From NCBI GenBank assembly GCA_035628915.1, contig DASPIW010000036.1, positions 62,001-126,000 of the forward strand: 64,000 nt of DNA, read 5' to 3'. The notes under the pieces are model-generated. The model was not told the origin of the DNA and ran no database searches. It saw only the letters and a list, made by a program, of their open reading frames with translations. Of the stretch, positions 50,964-60,345 are shown one piece after another (the stretch's first letter is position 1; each line of letters starts with the position of its first letter). The position numbers and the translations under genes are program-made. Origin of the DNA: JARBUG01 sp035628915. GTDB taxonomy: Bacteria > Bacillota > Sulfobacillia > Symbiobacteriales > Symbiobacteriaceae.

Positions 50964-52007
50964 GTGATCAACCTGTTCCGCCCCGTACCCGCGCAGCAGG
51001 GCAGCCTCACGGCTGCCCTGCTCGCCTTGCTTGAACACTCCGACCGCGGCCTGCTCAACGGCCTGCTCAAACGTGCCGGCATCGACCTGCAAGCCAAACC
51101 CGGCAGCGAAGTGACCGTGCGCTTTCCCGTCCCCGGCGGCCCACCCGGCGCAGGGCTGATTACGGCTCCCGGCCTGGAGATCGCCGTCGCGGCACAGCAG
51201 CCCGGTGAAGCGTGGGATCCCGCTCCCCTGCTCACGGTGCCCGCAGTGCCTTTGACCATCAGCCTGGCCGGCACGGCGCCGCCGGGCGCCCATGGCCTGT
51301 CCTGGGAACAGGTGGACCGCTGGCTCGCCGAAGCCGCGGCCCGCTATGACCCCGAAAGCCGGACCGGATTTCTCATCGAACAGTTCCGGGCGGTGTTGCC
51401 CGAGCTGGGCATTGCGTATTTCGAGGGGTTTGAACCCGATCAGTTGACGGCTGCCCCTGAGGCTCATGCTACGCTGAACAAGTTCTACGAAACCGCAGAC
51501 CGCTTCTTCGACCAGCTGGCGCCCGCCCTTGCCGCCGCACGGCCCGGCGCCGCTCAGGTGCGCCAGGCCCGACCGGAAGAGTTGCTGGCCGGCTACTGCT
51601 ATCGCGATTACTCCGACCCTGCCCTCGGCGCCACCGGCTTTCTGCGGGTGGCCCTGAACCTGCCGGAACAGCAGCTCCAAGCGGTTTGCTGGCTCATGCC
51701 CGGCAGCGCCCACAGCCGCCTGGGCGACCTGCTCACGGGTGACCCCGGCGTCCGGGGTGCGCTTGCCCGCCTGGAGCATCACCCGCTCCTGTGGCTGTGG
51801 TCGCCCGCCGAGGAAAAGAAGCTTGCCCTGGATCCGCTTGACCCGGAGCAACTGGAGGCCCTGGACTGGAGCCAATTTCACGCGGGTGTCCAGGTGGGCC
51901 TGCCGTTCGATCAGTTCCCGGCAGAAGACCTTGCGGGCCGGGTGGCGGCCCTGACCGAGGCCGTATCGGCGGCCCTGGCGCCCGCATTCAGTGCAGTGAT
52001 TCATTGA
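50964..52007 (+). CDS. Unrecognised 347-residue protein
   Basis: The GTG start at 50964 has AAGGAGG 8 bases upstream, so the gene looks real. The N-terminal part (SLTAALLALLEHSDRGLLNGLL) and a later block (RTGFLIEQFRAVLPELG) resemble segments of some nuclease-like proteins of prokaryotic defence families, but no PD-(D/E)xK or other catalytic motif is visible. The remainder is Leu/Ala/Pro-rich and globular, with no signal peptide or membrane segment. It stands alone between two minus-strand units and is ended by a strong terminator. Function unknown. Confidence 0.7.
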   Translation: MINLFRPVPAQQGSLTAALLALLEHSDRGLLNGLLKRAGIDLQAKPGSEVTVRFPVPGGPPGAGLITAPGLEIAVAAQQPGEAWDPAPLLTVPAVPLTISLAGTAPPGAHGLSWEQVDRWLAEAAARYDPESRTGFLIEQFRAVLPELGIAYFEGFEPDQLTAAPEAHATLNKFYETADRFFDQLAPALAAARPGAAQVRQARPEELLAGYCYRDYSDPALGATGFLRVALNLPEQQLQAVCWLMPGSAHSRLGDLLTGDPGVRGALARLEHHPLLWLWSPAEEKKLALDPLDPEQLEALDWSQFHAGVQVGLPFDQFPAEDLAGRVAALTEAVSAALAPAFSAVIH

Positions 52008-52010
52008 CAA

Positions 52011-52048
52011 GGGACCGCCTGCAAAAACGTGCAGGCGGTCCCCTTTTT
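52011..52048 (+). terminator. Terminator
   Basis: A 13-bp stem GGGACCGCCTGCA / TGCAGGCGGTCCC with a 6-base loop, followed by CTTTTTG. Confidence 0.93.
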
Positions 52049-52057
52049 GCCGTACTC

Positions 52058-52678
52058 TCAGAAGCGGCGCACGCCCCGCCCGCGCAAGGCCTTGGGCTTG
52101 CCCAGAACTTCTGCCAATACAATCGAACGGCTCAGCCCCGCCGCATCGGCAAGAGCCGGCTGCACATCCACAGGGGGCCGCTCCTCGGCCACGCCGTACA
52201 GCCCCGCCTGCGGCTGGACCAGGTCGTCGGTCAGCTCCGAAAGGTGCCGCCCCTCCATCTGCGCCGTCTCGCGGGAGAAGCGGTAGACTTCATCTTCCAC
52301 ACCCTCGCCCACGGTCGGGCCTTCGACGCTCTGCCCTTCCGTGCCGAAGCCCTCGGAGCCGTATCCCTCCTGGTCGAGCCCCCGCGTGAACACGTCGCCG
52401 GAGACCAGGGTTTTCGGCGCCGGCGGCTTGACCTCTTGCTTGGGCTCGGCGGCCTGCTGCTGCTGTTTCGGCACCAGTGTAGGCATGGGCCGCGGCCCGG
52501 GGGCCGGCGCCCAGGTCGGGCCCTGCCCCGGACGCGGGCCAGCCACCGGCCCTGGCCACTTTGGCATCTCCTGCTGCCGCCGTCCTCTCTGTTCCTGCTG
52601 CTTTTTGGCAGCGGCCTTGCTCATGACAGAGAACAGCCCGAAGATCACCGCGATGGCAACCCAAAGGAAATCATCCAA
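52058..52678 (-). CDS. Membrane-anchored low-complexity protein next to floA
   Basis: The 206-residue product starts with one membrane segment (FLWVAIAVIFGLFSVM), then a basic/Gln-rich stretch and a Pro/Gln-rich linker. Its C-terminal third has mixed composition (GRHLSELTDDLVQPQAG; SRSIVLAEVLGKPKALRG). The closing block resembles tails of proteins that accompany floA-nfeD in related genomes, but I cannot name the family. It begins 10 bases after the floA stop with a weak SD, so it is read from the same mRNA. A role in FloA-associated membrane domains is inferred from context. Confidence 0.65.
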   Translation of the reverse strand: MDDFLWVAIAVIFGLFSVMSKAAAKKQQEQRGRRQQEMPKWPGPVAGPRPGQGPTWAPAPGPRPMPTLVPKQQQQAAEPKQEVKPPAPKTLVSGDVFTRGLDQEGYGSEGFGTEGQSVEGPTVGEGVEDEVYRFSRETAQMEGRHLSELTDDLVQPQAGLYGVAEERPPVDVQPALADAAGLSRSIVLAEVLGKPKALRGRGVRRF

Positions 52679-52688
52679 GGCGGATCAC

Positions 52689-53681
52689 CTACTTCTTGTC
52701 CGGTGTGGATCCACCCTGCCCGCCGCGGCTGATGCTGTCCCGCATCGTCGTGTCGGCAATCACATTCTGCATGTTGTAGTAGTCCATCACGCCCAGTTTG
52801 CCGTCCTTCAGCGCCTGGGCCAGTGCAAGGGGCACTTCCGCTTCGGCGGCCACGACCTTGGCCCGCATCCGCTGGGTCTCCGCCTTCATTTCCTGCTCTT
52901 CGGCGACGGCCATGGCGCGCCGCTCCTCAGCCTTGGCCTGCGCCATGCGCTTCTCGGCCTCGGCCTGGTCGGCCCGCAGGCGGGCGCCAATGTTTGAGCC
53001 CACGTCGACGTCAGCGATGTCGATGGAGACGATCTCATAGGCGGTGCCGGCGTCCAGGCCCTTCGCGAGCACCGTCCGGGAGATCAGGTCGGGGTTCTCC
53101 AGCACGACCTTGTGGCTTGTCGCCGAGCCGATGGTGGTCACGATGCCTTCGCCGACACGGGCGATGACGGTCTCCTCACCGGCGCCGCCGACCAGGCGGG
53201 CGATGTCGGCCCGCACCGTCACCCGGGCCTTGGCCTTCAGCTCAATGCCATCCTGGGCCACACCAGCGACAATCGGTGTCTCAATCACGCGGGGGTTAAC
53301 AGTCATCTGCACGGCCTGCAGCACGTCGCGGCCCGCCAGGTCGATGGCGCACGCCCGCTCGAATTGCAGGTCGATTCCCGCCCGGTGGGCAGCGATCAAG
53401 GCGTTGACCACACGGTCAACGTTGCCGCCGGCCAGGTAGTGGGCTTCCAGGCGGTCGATGCCGGGCTCAATGCCGGCCTTCTCCGCCTTGATCAGCGGGT
53501 TGACAATCCGCGCCGGAGCCACCCGCCGCAGCTTCATGCCAATCAGGTAGAAGATGCCGACCTTGACATCTGCCGCGAGGGCCGAAATCCAGAGGCCGAT
53601 CGGCACGAAGCTGAAGAAGACCGACAGCACCAGTACGACCGCAAAGAAAGTCAAGATATACCCCATCAGCGCATCAGGCAT
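52689..53681 (-). CDS. floA: Flotillin-like protein FloA
   Basis: The 330-residue protein is the YqfA/FloA type: an N-terminal membrane-inserted hairpin (ILTFFAVVLVLSVFFSFVPIGLW as two short pieces), a PHB/SPFH domain (KARVTVRADIARLVGGAGEE), and an Ala/Glu-rich coiled coil (EAEKRMAQAKAEERRAMA). It organises functional membrane microdomains. The strong SD TTAGGAGG precedes the ATG at 53681. The nfeD gene immediately upstream encodes its usual partner. In B. subtilis floA lies directly next to yqfC; here plus-strand genes separate them by 4.5 kb, a local rearrangement. Confidence 0.95.
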   Translation of the reverse strand: MPDALMGYILTFFAVVLVLSVFFSFVPIGLWISALAADVKVGIFYLIGMKLRRVAPARIVNPLIKAEKAGIEPGIDRLEAHYLAGGNVDRVVNALIAAHRAGIDLQFERACAIDLAGRDVLQAVQMTVNPRVIETPIVAGVAQDGIELKAKARVTVRADIARLVGGAGEETVIARVGEGIVTTIGSATSHKVVLENPDLISRTVLAKGLDAGTAYEIVSIDIADVDVGSNIGARLRADQAEAEKRMAQAKAEERRAMAVAEEQEMKAETQRMRAKVVAAEAEVPLALAQALKDGKLGVMDYYNMQNVIADTTMRDSISRGGQGGSTPDKK

Positions 53682-53693
53682 AGCGACTACCTC

Positions 53694-55019
53694 CTAATCT
53701 TCAACCAGAGAGCGGACCAGCACGCGGGCGCCGTCCACTCGAATCACCTTGACCGGTGTGCCGGCAGAGATATACTCTCCTTCGGTTACCACATCGACCC
53801 GCACCGTGCCGAAGACGGCGCCGCCGGCCGGGCGCAGGGTCGTCAGCGCCTTGCCTTCCTTGCCGACCAGTTTCGACAGGTCGGCCCGCTCGGGCACGTA
53901 GCTCTTCTCATGGTGACGCTGCAGCGTCAGCAGCCGTCCCAGCCCCCGCCGGCTGAGCGCCCGCAGAATGGCGAAGAGCGCCACGGAGAAGGCGACCGCC
54001 GTCCACATCAGGTAACTGACGGCCCGCTGCGGCGAATCCACCGACAGGAAGATCGAAGCCGCCATCGAAATCACGCCGCCAAACCCAAAGACGCCGAATC
54101 CGGGAATGAACGCTTCAATCAGCAACAGGATCACGCCCAGGAAGGCCAGCCCGACTTCCAGCCAGCCGGCGGTGCCTACCAACACGTTGCCCAGGAAGAA
54201 GAGCGTGAGGCTGATGACGCCGATCAGGCCTGGCACGGTAACACCGGGCTTCATGAACTCCACGCCGATGGCGATGACGCCGACCACCAGGAGCAGAATC
54301 GCCACCCAGGGCGTCGTCAGGAACCGGCCGACCTGATCCGACATCGTCGGCACCACATCCATGAACTGCGGTTGACCGGGCACGCCGGCTTTTTCCAGGG
54401 CTTCGGAAAGCGTATTTGCAACGCCGTTCGCATAGCCCATATCCACCGCTTCCTTATAAGTCAGGGAGAGCAGTTCGCCTTTCTGGTCCGGAAGTTTCGC
54501 CGTCCGATCGACCATTGCCTGCGCCACGTCCGGATTGCGCCCACGGGCTTCGGCCGTCGAGCGGAACTGACCGATCCATTCCGACGTGGTCTTGTAGTCC
54601 GCCGGCTCGTTGGTGCCCGCATACCGCACTTCCGCCGATCCGATGGTAGACGCGGGGTGCATATACAGTCTCTCCGATGCGGTTGCGATCAAGGCGCCGC
54701 TTGACGCCGCCATGTTTGTCACATAGGCCACCGAGCGGAGTCTGGAATTGAGAATGATCTCCTTGATTTTGACGGCAGCGTTGGTATAGCCGCCGGGCGT
54801 GTCAAGGACGATGGCCACCGCCGCCGTGGACGGGTCTGCAGCCGCCTGCTCGAAGCCCCTTCTCACCACCTGGACGAGGCCCTGATCGATGATCTGCTGG
54901 TTGTCGATGTGGATCACATAGACCGTGGAGCCCGCTGCCGCAGCTCTGTCGGGCAGCAAGGGCAGGGCTGCCAGCGCTGTGAACATAGCCAGCACCAGCC
55001 ACGAAAAGATCCGGCGCAT
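53694..55019 (-). CDS. NfeD-family membrane serine protease
   Basis: The 441-residue protein has a signal peptide (FSWLVLAMFTALAALPLLP), a ClpP-like protease domain with the nucleophile in NMAASSGALIATA near residue 105 and the Lys of the Ser-Lys dyad in PADYKTTSEWI near 140, four or five membrane helices (about 230-340) and a C-terminal OB-fold domain (LVGKEGKALTTLRPAGG). It is the long NfeD1 type and would work with FloA in membrane-domain quality control. AACGGGAGG precedes the ATG. Confidence 0.92.
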   Translation of the reverse strand: MRRIFSWLVLAMFTALAALPLLPDRAAAAGSTVYVIHIDNQQIIDQGLVQVVRRGFEQAAADPSTAAVAIVLDTPGGYTNAAVKIKEIILNSRLRSVAYVTNMAASSGALIATASERLYMHPASTIGSAEVRYAGTNEPADYKTTSEWIGQFRSTAEARGRNPDVAQAMVDRTAKLPDQKGELLSLTYKEAVDMGYANGVANTLSEALEKAGVPGQPQFMDVVPTMSDQVGRFLTTPWVAILLLVVGVIAIGVEFMKPGVTVPGLIGVISLTLFFLGNVLVGTAGWLEVGLAFLGVILLLIEAFIPGFGVFGFGGVISMAASIFLSVDSPQRAVSYLMWTAVAFSVALFAILRALSRRGLGRLLTLQRHHEKSYVPERADLSKLVGKEGKALTTLRPAGGAVFGTVRVDVVTEGEYISAGTPVKVIRVDGARVLVRSLVED

Positions 55020-55070
55020 AACGCCACCTCCCGTTTGATCCGGGGCCGGCGACGCGTGCGCCGCCCCGGC

Positions 55071-57188
55071 CTAGCTTTCAATCAACCGATCGCGCTCCGG
55101 CGTTGGCACCCAGGGCTGCCCCTCGGGCGCCGCCGCCTTTTCAATCTGCACCAGATTCGTGTGGAACGACGCACCGCCGCCGTAATCGGCCGGCTGGTCC
55201 AGCGTCAGCACGTTGAGCCCCACGCCGTCAGGCATGAACCGCGTCCACCAGAGCGAGGGTGAGACGGCCACACCAGCGAGGGACCAGTCGCCCACCTGCA
55301 CCTGCAGCCGCACCGAGCCCCGGTCGTTGAAGACCCGTGCCCAGTCGCCGGACTGCAGCCCCCGCGCCGCCGCATCGGCGGGGTTGACGTAAATGGTGGG
55401 CGCCTTTTCGCCCCTCATCATGCGGGGCATGTTGGCGAAGGTCGTGTTCAGGAAATGGTGGGCGGCAGGTGTGACCAGATGAATGGGGTACTTGCGGGCC
55501 AGTTCAGGTGAACCGTCCACCGACTCGGCCGGCGGCACGTAGTCAACAACCGGGTCGTTTCCCGTCCGGGCCAGGGCTTCGGAGTAGAACTCCACTTTCC
55601 CGGAGGGCGTCTTGAACCCGCCTTCGGCAAACGGAGCGGGAACCCGCTTTACTTTGATAATCTTCTCGCTCTGCAGCCTCTCCAGCGTGATGCCCTCCAG
55701 GTGAGGGCTCCCCGATGCGAGCGCCTGGCGGATCAGATCTTCATCGCTGTCCCGTAAGCAGGGGTCGGTGAACCCCATGGCCTCCGCTAAACGCCGGAAG
55801 AGCTCCGTGTTGGGAATCGCCTCTCCCAGCGGCTCGATGGCCGGCTCATTGAGCTGCAGGTAGAGGTGCCAATAGGAGGACATCAGATCCAGGTGCTCAA
55901 GCTGAGTGGTGGCAGGCAGCACAATATCGGCCCACAGGCACGTATCCGTGAAGAGCTGCTCATGAACTACGGTGAACAGGTCTTCACGAGAAAGACCGTG
56001 CAACACCTTGGAAGCGTTCGGTGCCACCGAGGCCGGATTTGAATTATAGACAAAAAGCGCCTTCACGGGTGGATTGACCACCTCGGTCAGGGCCTTGCCC
56101 AGTTCGATCATATTGATCTCCCGCGGGCGGGGGGTAGGCATCAGATCCGGCCGCTCCAGTGCGGCCATGTTGAAGCCGTATGAGTCGGACTGCGACAGCA
56201 GGAAGCCGCCGCCCGGCTCCCGCCAGTGCCCGGTCAGGGCCGGCAACATGCAGATGGCGCGCACGGCCGAGCCGCCATTGGTATGCCGCTGCAGGCCGTA
56301 GCCCACCCGCAGGATCGCAGGGCGGGTCGCGTGCCAGAGGCGCGCAAACTTGCGAATATCGTCGGCCGGCACGCCAGTCACCGCCGCCGCCCGCTCGGGC
56401 GCCCACTGAGCGGCCCTTTGCGCCAGCTGCGCGAACCCGGTCGTGTACCTGTCAATGAAGTCATGGTCCAGCAGGTCCTCGGCGATTAGCACGTTCATGA
56501 CGCCGAGCACGAACGCTGTGTCGGTACCGGGGCGGGGCGAGATGTGCCAGTCGGCCTCGCGGGCGCCCTTGTAGCGGTACGGGTCGATGACGACCAGCTG
56601 GGCGCCCCGCCGCCGGGCTTCCTGAATAATCGGCCACTGGTGCGGGTTGGAGGAGATGACATTCACGCCCCACACCACGATCAGCCTGGCGTGGACCATA
56701 TCCTCGGGGTCGGGACCCTGCTTGACGCCCAGGGTAGCCATCATCGCCTCGCCGCCGGCCGTCGAGCAAATCGTCCGGCGCAGGCGGCTCGCCCCGAGCT
56801 TATGGAAGAACCGGCGGTCCATCGAACCGAAATGCAGCTTGCCGATCGTGCCTGCGTAGGAGTACGGCAGAATCGCCTCTGCTCCGTGCTGGTCTGCAAT
56901 CCCCCGGAGGCGGGAGACGATCTCCGTGAGGGCCGCTTCCCAGCTGATGCGCTCAAACTGCCCGGAGCCCTTGGGCCCTGTGCGGCGCATGGGATGGAGC
57001 ACCCGGTCGGGACTGTAGACCCGCTCCTCATAATGGTTGGTCTTGACGCACAGGTAACCCCGGGTCACCGGGTTGTCCGGGTCCCCTGAAACCCGCACGG
57101 CCCGGCCGTCTTTCACATGGACCAGGATCGAGCATGTATCCCAGCAGTCGTGCGGGCAGACCGCTTTTTTGACCGTCATATCGCTCAT
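55071..57188 (-). CDS. Molybdopterin oxidoreductase with N-terminal 4Fe-4S cluster
   Basis: The 705-residue enzyme belongs to the DMSO-reductase/formate-dehydrogenase superfamily. The Fe-S motif is CPHDCWDTC with the fourth Cys in RGYLCVKTN, near residues 11-47. Cofactor-binding regions are seen in WGVNVISSNPHQWP, SPRPGTDTAFVLGV and the C-terminal VFNDRGSVRLQVQVG. The metal-ligand position appears to be Ser in ICSTAGGEAM, not Cys or SeCys. No Tat signal is visible, so it is cytoplasmic. It is most like the YoaE-type group, whose substrates are unknown. A ferredoxin gene and a MoaB/Mog-domain gene lie nearby. Confidence 0.88.
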   Translation of the reverse strand: MSDMTVKKAVCPHDCWDTCSILVHVKDGRAVRVSGDPDNPVTRGYLCVKTNHYEERVYSPDRVLHPMRRTGPKGSGQFERISWEAALTEIVSRLRGIADQHGAEAILPYSYAGTIGKLHFGSMDRRFFHKLGASRLRRTICSTAGGEAMMATLGVKQGPDPEDMVHARLIVVWGVNVISSNPHQWPIIQEARRRGAQLVVIDPYRYKGAREADWHISPRPGTDTAFVLGVMNVLIAEDLLDHDFIDRYTTGFAQLAQRAAQWAPERAAAVTGVPADDIRKFARLWHATRPAILRVGYGLQRHTNGGSAVRAICMLPALTGHWREPGGGFLLSQSDSYGFNMAALERPDLMPTPRPREINMIELGKALTEVVNPPVKALFVYNSNPASVAPNASKVLHGLSREDLFTVVHEQLFTDTCLWADIVLPATTQLEHLDLMSSYWHLYLQLNEPAIEPLGEAIPNTELFRRLAEAMGFTDPCLRDSDEDLIRQALASGSPHLEGITLERLQSEKIIKVKRVPAPFAEGGFKTPSGKVEFYSEALARTGNDPVVDYVPPAESVDGSPELARKYPIHLVTPAAHHFLNTTFANMPRMMRGEKAPTIYVNPADAAARGLQSGDWARVFNDRGSVRLQVQVGDWSLAGVAVSPSLWWTRFMPDGVGLNVLTLDQPADYGGGASFHTNLVQIEKAAAPEGQPWVPTPERDRLIES

Positions 57189-57258
57189 GCTACTACCCCC
57201 ACCATTCTTTATGACTTCATTATATCATCCGGGGCCAGTCCCTTACGGGCATGAATTT

Positions 57259-57282
57259 GGGCGCCGCCCCAAGGCGACGCCC
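57259..57282 (-). terminator. Hairpin, weak terminator after the GGDEF gene
   Basis: On the minus strand GGGCGTCGCC / GGCGGCGCCC (one G-U pair), followed by AAATTCATG, so there is no long T-run. Confidence 0.45.
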
Positions 57283-57290
57283 GGATATAG

Positions 57291-58730
57291 TTACGACGCG
57301 GTATGAACCCGATTCTTGCCGCCTGCCTTGGCCGAATACATCGCCTTGTCCGCCGCCCGCATGACGGTCTCCGCATCAGCACCGTCCGAGGGGTACCCGG
57401 CTACGCCGATGCTGACGGTGGTGTGGACGCTCCCGACCCGGGAGACCATGTACATCTCCGCCAGGCCCACACGCACGCGCTCGGCCGTCGCACAGGCACC
57501 CGCCCGGTCCGCTCCGGGCAGCAGAACCATGAACTCATCGCCGGCATACCGATAGGCCTGGCCCTTCCCTTCCGTGGCTGCCCGAAGCCGCTCTGACAGC
57601 CCGATCAGCAGTTCATCGCCCGCCTGATGTCCGAAGGTATCGTTCACTTGTTTGAGGCAATCTGCATCGACCATCAGCAAGGCGAACTCCACCCGAAGGC
57701 GCACTGCCTGCTCCAGCGCTTCCCGGAAAGCCCGGGCGTTCCCGAGCCCCGTCAGCGGGTCCGTCCGGGACGCTTTGAGCACCTCGTGGTACAAGTTGCC
57801 CGCGTCCAGAGCAACAGCGGCATGGTTGGCGAGAATTGCACTGACCGTTACCTGGGCAGGCGAAAGCTGGTCGACGCCCAGCTTACTGACGGACAAAACG
57901 CCGATGAGCCGCCCCTGCACTTTCATCGGCAGGAACAGCGCAGTCTTGGACTGCGGGGGCTGTGTCGGAAGCCACCGCACACCGGCTTCTTTGCTCACAT
58001 CTTTGGACAGGTAGAGTTCGCCGGTCTCCATGACGCGCCCGGTCAGACCGTGCCCGCGCGGGCACGGAAAGTTGATGATCTCATCAATGTACTCGGGACT
58101 GTACACCGCGTCGTCATGGTAATGCGCAGCGACCCGCAAGAGATCCGCCTTCGGGTCCAGCAGAAACAGCAAGCACGCGTCCGCACTGGTCAACCGCCGC
58201 ACCGCATTGACGGTTTCGCGCAGCACCTCATCCTTGCCCATCAGGCTGACCGATTCACTGAACTTCAGCACCGACTGAAGGTTATCGCGTTCATAGCGGA
58301 GCCGGTGAAATTCCACGGCCACAGCCCAAAGTCCCATCGACAGGAAGGCCATGCAGATGGCTGACCAGATGGGCCACGGATTGAGGTATATGAAGGGAAT
58401 CCAGGCCTTTTCAAAGACTTCCGGCCTGACCGAAGTGCGAAGCGTACCCTGGACAAACAAGCCGAGCAAACCCAGCGCCGCTGCCGTCAAAAAGTCACGG
58501 ACCCGCTCGCCAACGCCGACATACTTGGCAATCCGCGGTCCGTAGTAGATCAGTCCACTGATCCAGATGGCTGATACGCCTTGGGTCACGAAAGATATCC
58601 GGTCAACTTTCCAGACGGGTCCGTCGGCGGTGAGCACATGATACAACCCGCCGAGCAGGTTAGCGACAATCGCAGCCGCCACGAGCCGGGTCAGGCGGGC
58701 CCCGGAAAACCACATGCGCAGCGACGGCAT
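57291..58730 (-). CDS. Membrane diguanylate cyclase with GAF domain
   Basis: The 479-residue protein has four or five N-terminal membrane helices (about 10-150), a GAF domain (about 165-315, with GHGLTGRVMETGELYLSKDV) and a GGDEF domain (about 320-475). The active-site loop reads YAGDEFMVLL, so AGDEF in place of GGDEF, still compatible with activity. The substrate-binding MVDADCLKQVNDTFGHQAGD is intact. No RxxD inhibitory site lies five residues before the signature. It would make cyclic-di-GMP in response to a small ligand. No EAL/HD-GYP gene or c-di-GMP riboswitch is in the window. The ATG at 58730 has GGGGGGG upstream. Confidence 0.9.
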   Translation of the reverse strand: MPSLRMWFSGARLTRLVAAAIVANLLGGLYHVLTADGPVWKVDRISFVTQGVSAIWISGLIYYGPRIAKYVGVGERVRDFLTAAALGLLGLFVQGTLRTSVRPEVFEKAWIPFIYLNPWPIWSAICMAFLSMGLWAVAVEFHRLRYERDNLQSVLKFSESVSLMGKDEVLRETVNAVRRLTSADACLLFLLDPKADLLRVAAHYHDDAVYSPEYIDEIINFPCPRGHGLTGRVMETGELYLSKDVSKEAGVRWLPTQPPQSKTALFLPMKVQGRLIGVLSVSKLGVDQLSPAQVTVSAILANHAAVALDAGNLYHEVLKASRTDPLTGLGNARAFREALEQAVRLRVEFALLMVDADCLKQVNDTFGHQAGDELLIGLSERLRAATEGKGQAYRYAGDEFMVLLPGADRAGACATAERVRVGLAEMYMVSRVGSVHTTVSIGVAGYPSDGADAETVMRAADKAMYSAKAGGKNRVHTAS

Positions 58731-58827
58731 TCCCAACCCCCCCAGGCGCCCCGAATCATGTTGATTATATCCGGATTGGGATATTCCGTCAATTATTACT
58801 TTTGGTGTCTTTGACTATTCTATGTAA

Positions 58828-59298
58828 TCAGATTCGCAACGTAGCAGCCAACCTGCCGGGATGAAGAAGCAAATCGAACGCGTCAATAGGGCCCCGCACC
58901 ACCACGTCCGAGGCGAGCAACGTGGGAGTGGCAGCCCCCTCGAGGCCTAGAACGCAGATTCCCAGGGCCGCCCGCTCCAGCATGAGGCGGTCATTGGCAC
59001 CATTCCCCACGGCGATCACCCGCTCGGCCCCGAGCGATTCTATGAGGGCGAGCTTGGCGCGCGCCTGGTCGCCCGCCCCGATGATCTGGAGGGTCACAGG
59101 CAGGTGACCCAACTCCACGGCGGCGAGCCCGAAGGTGTCGGCCGTGATGACGTGGACATCCAGCCGTTCGGCCAGGGCGGAGACTCTGTCGGCCACGCCC
59201 GGAAGCAGGTTGCCGTCCAGAGCCAGGGTGCCGTTGTAATCCAGGACAAGGTGTGCCACCCGCAACGTGGTTCTTCCCGGAATCGCCAGTTCCAGCAT
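58828..59298 (-). CDS. HAD-family hydrolase, P-type-ATPase-like soluble type
   Basis: The 156-residue product is a cap-less HAD phosphatase. Motif I is LVLDYNGTLALDG (nucleophile Asp; the usual second Asp is replaced by Asn), motif II lies in VHVITADTFG, and motif IV is GNGANDRLMLERA. This pattern matches the small soluble group related to the P-type ATPase phosphorylation domain. The loss of the acid/base Asp in motif I suggests phospho-transfer rather than fast hydrolysis. The ATG at 59298 has GGGGGGGCAGG upstream. It lies 57 bases after the molybdopterin-domain gene. Confidence 0.82.
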   Translation of the reverse strand: MLELAIPGRTTLRVAHLVLDYNGTLALDGNLLPGVADRVSALAERLDVHVITADTFGLAAVELGHLPVTLQIIGAGDQARAKLALIESLGAERVIAVGNGANDRLMLERAALGICVLGLEGAATPTLLASDVVVRGPIDAFDLLLHPGRLAATLRI

Positions 59299-59355
59299 GG
59301 GCCTGCCCCCCCCCATTTGCGCCGAAAGGCGGGTTGCACCCGCCCTCTGCCCAGC

Positions 59356-60327
59356 CTATTTTTGCAACAATCCGCCGTGTCCCATGCGTACGAAATCGCG
59401 TTTTGTCAGGACTTCGCCTGCCAGCACGATGGGCAGTACAACATCAAACAACGTAAACGACTCAAACATCACGGCGCCGGGCAGTCCCATGATCGGGCAG
59501 TTACCTTCGTGGTAACCCAGCATGAACATGGAGCCGGGCAGCACGGGCGCCCCGTACGTCACAATGTGGGCGCCGCTCTGCCGGATGGCCCCGGGCGTCG
59601 CATCGTCCGGATCGACGGACATTCCGCCCGTGCACAGGATCATCTCCGCGCCGGCAGCCTGCGCTTCCCGGATCTTCGCGACCGTCATGGCGGCATCGTC
59701 GTCGCTGCAGGCCTTGTACACAACCGGGCAGCCGAACCTGGCCAGCTTCCCTTCGACGACGGGGCCGAACTTGTCCGGTATGCGGCCCTTAAAGACCTCG
59801 CTCCCGGTGACGATCAGGCCCGTGCGCAGCCGGCGGAACGGTTTCACTTCGATCCACGGGCCTTCCGCCTCGGCCTGGCGGATCTCTTCTTCCGCGATCA
59901 CCAGCGGCGTTACCTTGCAGCCCGCCAGCAGTTGCCCGGCCTCGACGGCGGTGCGGTCACGCCGGGTCGCGATGGTAATCTCCCCGATGGCGTTGATCGC
60001 CTCAAGCTTGTCCGCATTGATCCGCAACAGGCCGGGATGCTCCGCTTTCAGAGCGACCTTCCCCTCGACGGGCGCCCCGAACACGACGCCGCCCGCCACA
60101 GCCGAGCGGGCCAAACGCAGACCGGCCTCCTCCTCGTGGATCATGCCGGGCTGCACTTCCCAGACGTACAGATGCTCACGGCCCATGGAAAGCAACATCG
60201 GGATGTCTTCTGCTTTCACCACATGACCCTTCCGAAAGGCGGGACCCTTGCTCTCCCCCGGCACGATGCGGGTCAGGTCGTGGCACAGCACCAGTCCGAC
60301 AGCATCCCTCGTTGCAACTACCTTCAT
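59356..60327 (-). CDS. MoaB/Mog-domain molybdopterin-binding protein
   Basis: The 323-residue protein has a C-terminal molybdopterin-binding domain: TGLIVTGSEVFKGRIPDKFG near residue 170, DDDAAMTVAKIREA, and LCTGGMSVDPDDATPGAI. The N-terminal half (VGLVLCHDLTRIVPGESKGPAFRKGH) resembles the start of MoeA-like proteins but lacks its full domain set. Proteins of this type are found beside molybdoenzymes and may deliver or sense the cofactor. GGGGTAGGGGG precedes the ATG at 60327. It lies 18 bases after the polyferredoxin gene on the same strand. Confidence 0.85.
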   Translation of the reverse strand: MKVVATRDAVGLVLCHDLTRIVPGESKGPAFRKGHVVKAEDIPMLLSMGREHLYVWEVQPGMIHEEEAGLRLARSAVAGGVVFGAPVEGKVALKAEHPGLLRINADKLEAINAIGEITIATRRDRTAVEAGQLLAGCKVTPLVIAEEEIRQAEAEGPWIEVKPFRRLRTGLIVTGSEVFKGRIPDKFGPVVEGKLARFGCPVVYKACSDDDAAMTVAKIREAQAAGAEMILCTGGMSVDPDDATPGAIRQSGAHIVTYGAPVLPGSMFMLGYHEGNCPIMGLPGAVMFESFTLFDVVLPIVLAGEVLTKRDFVRMGHGGLLQK

Positions 60328-60345
60328 TGCGACATCCCCCTACCC

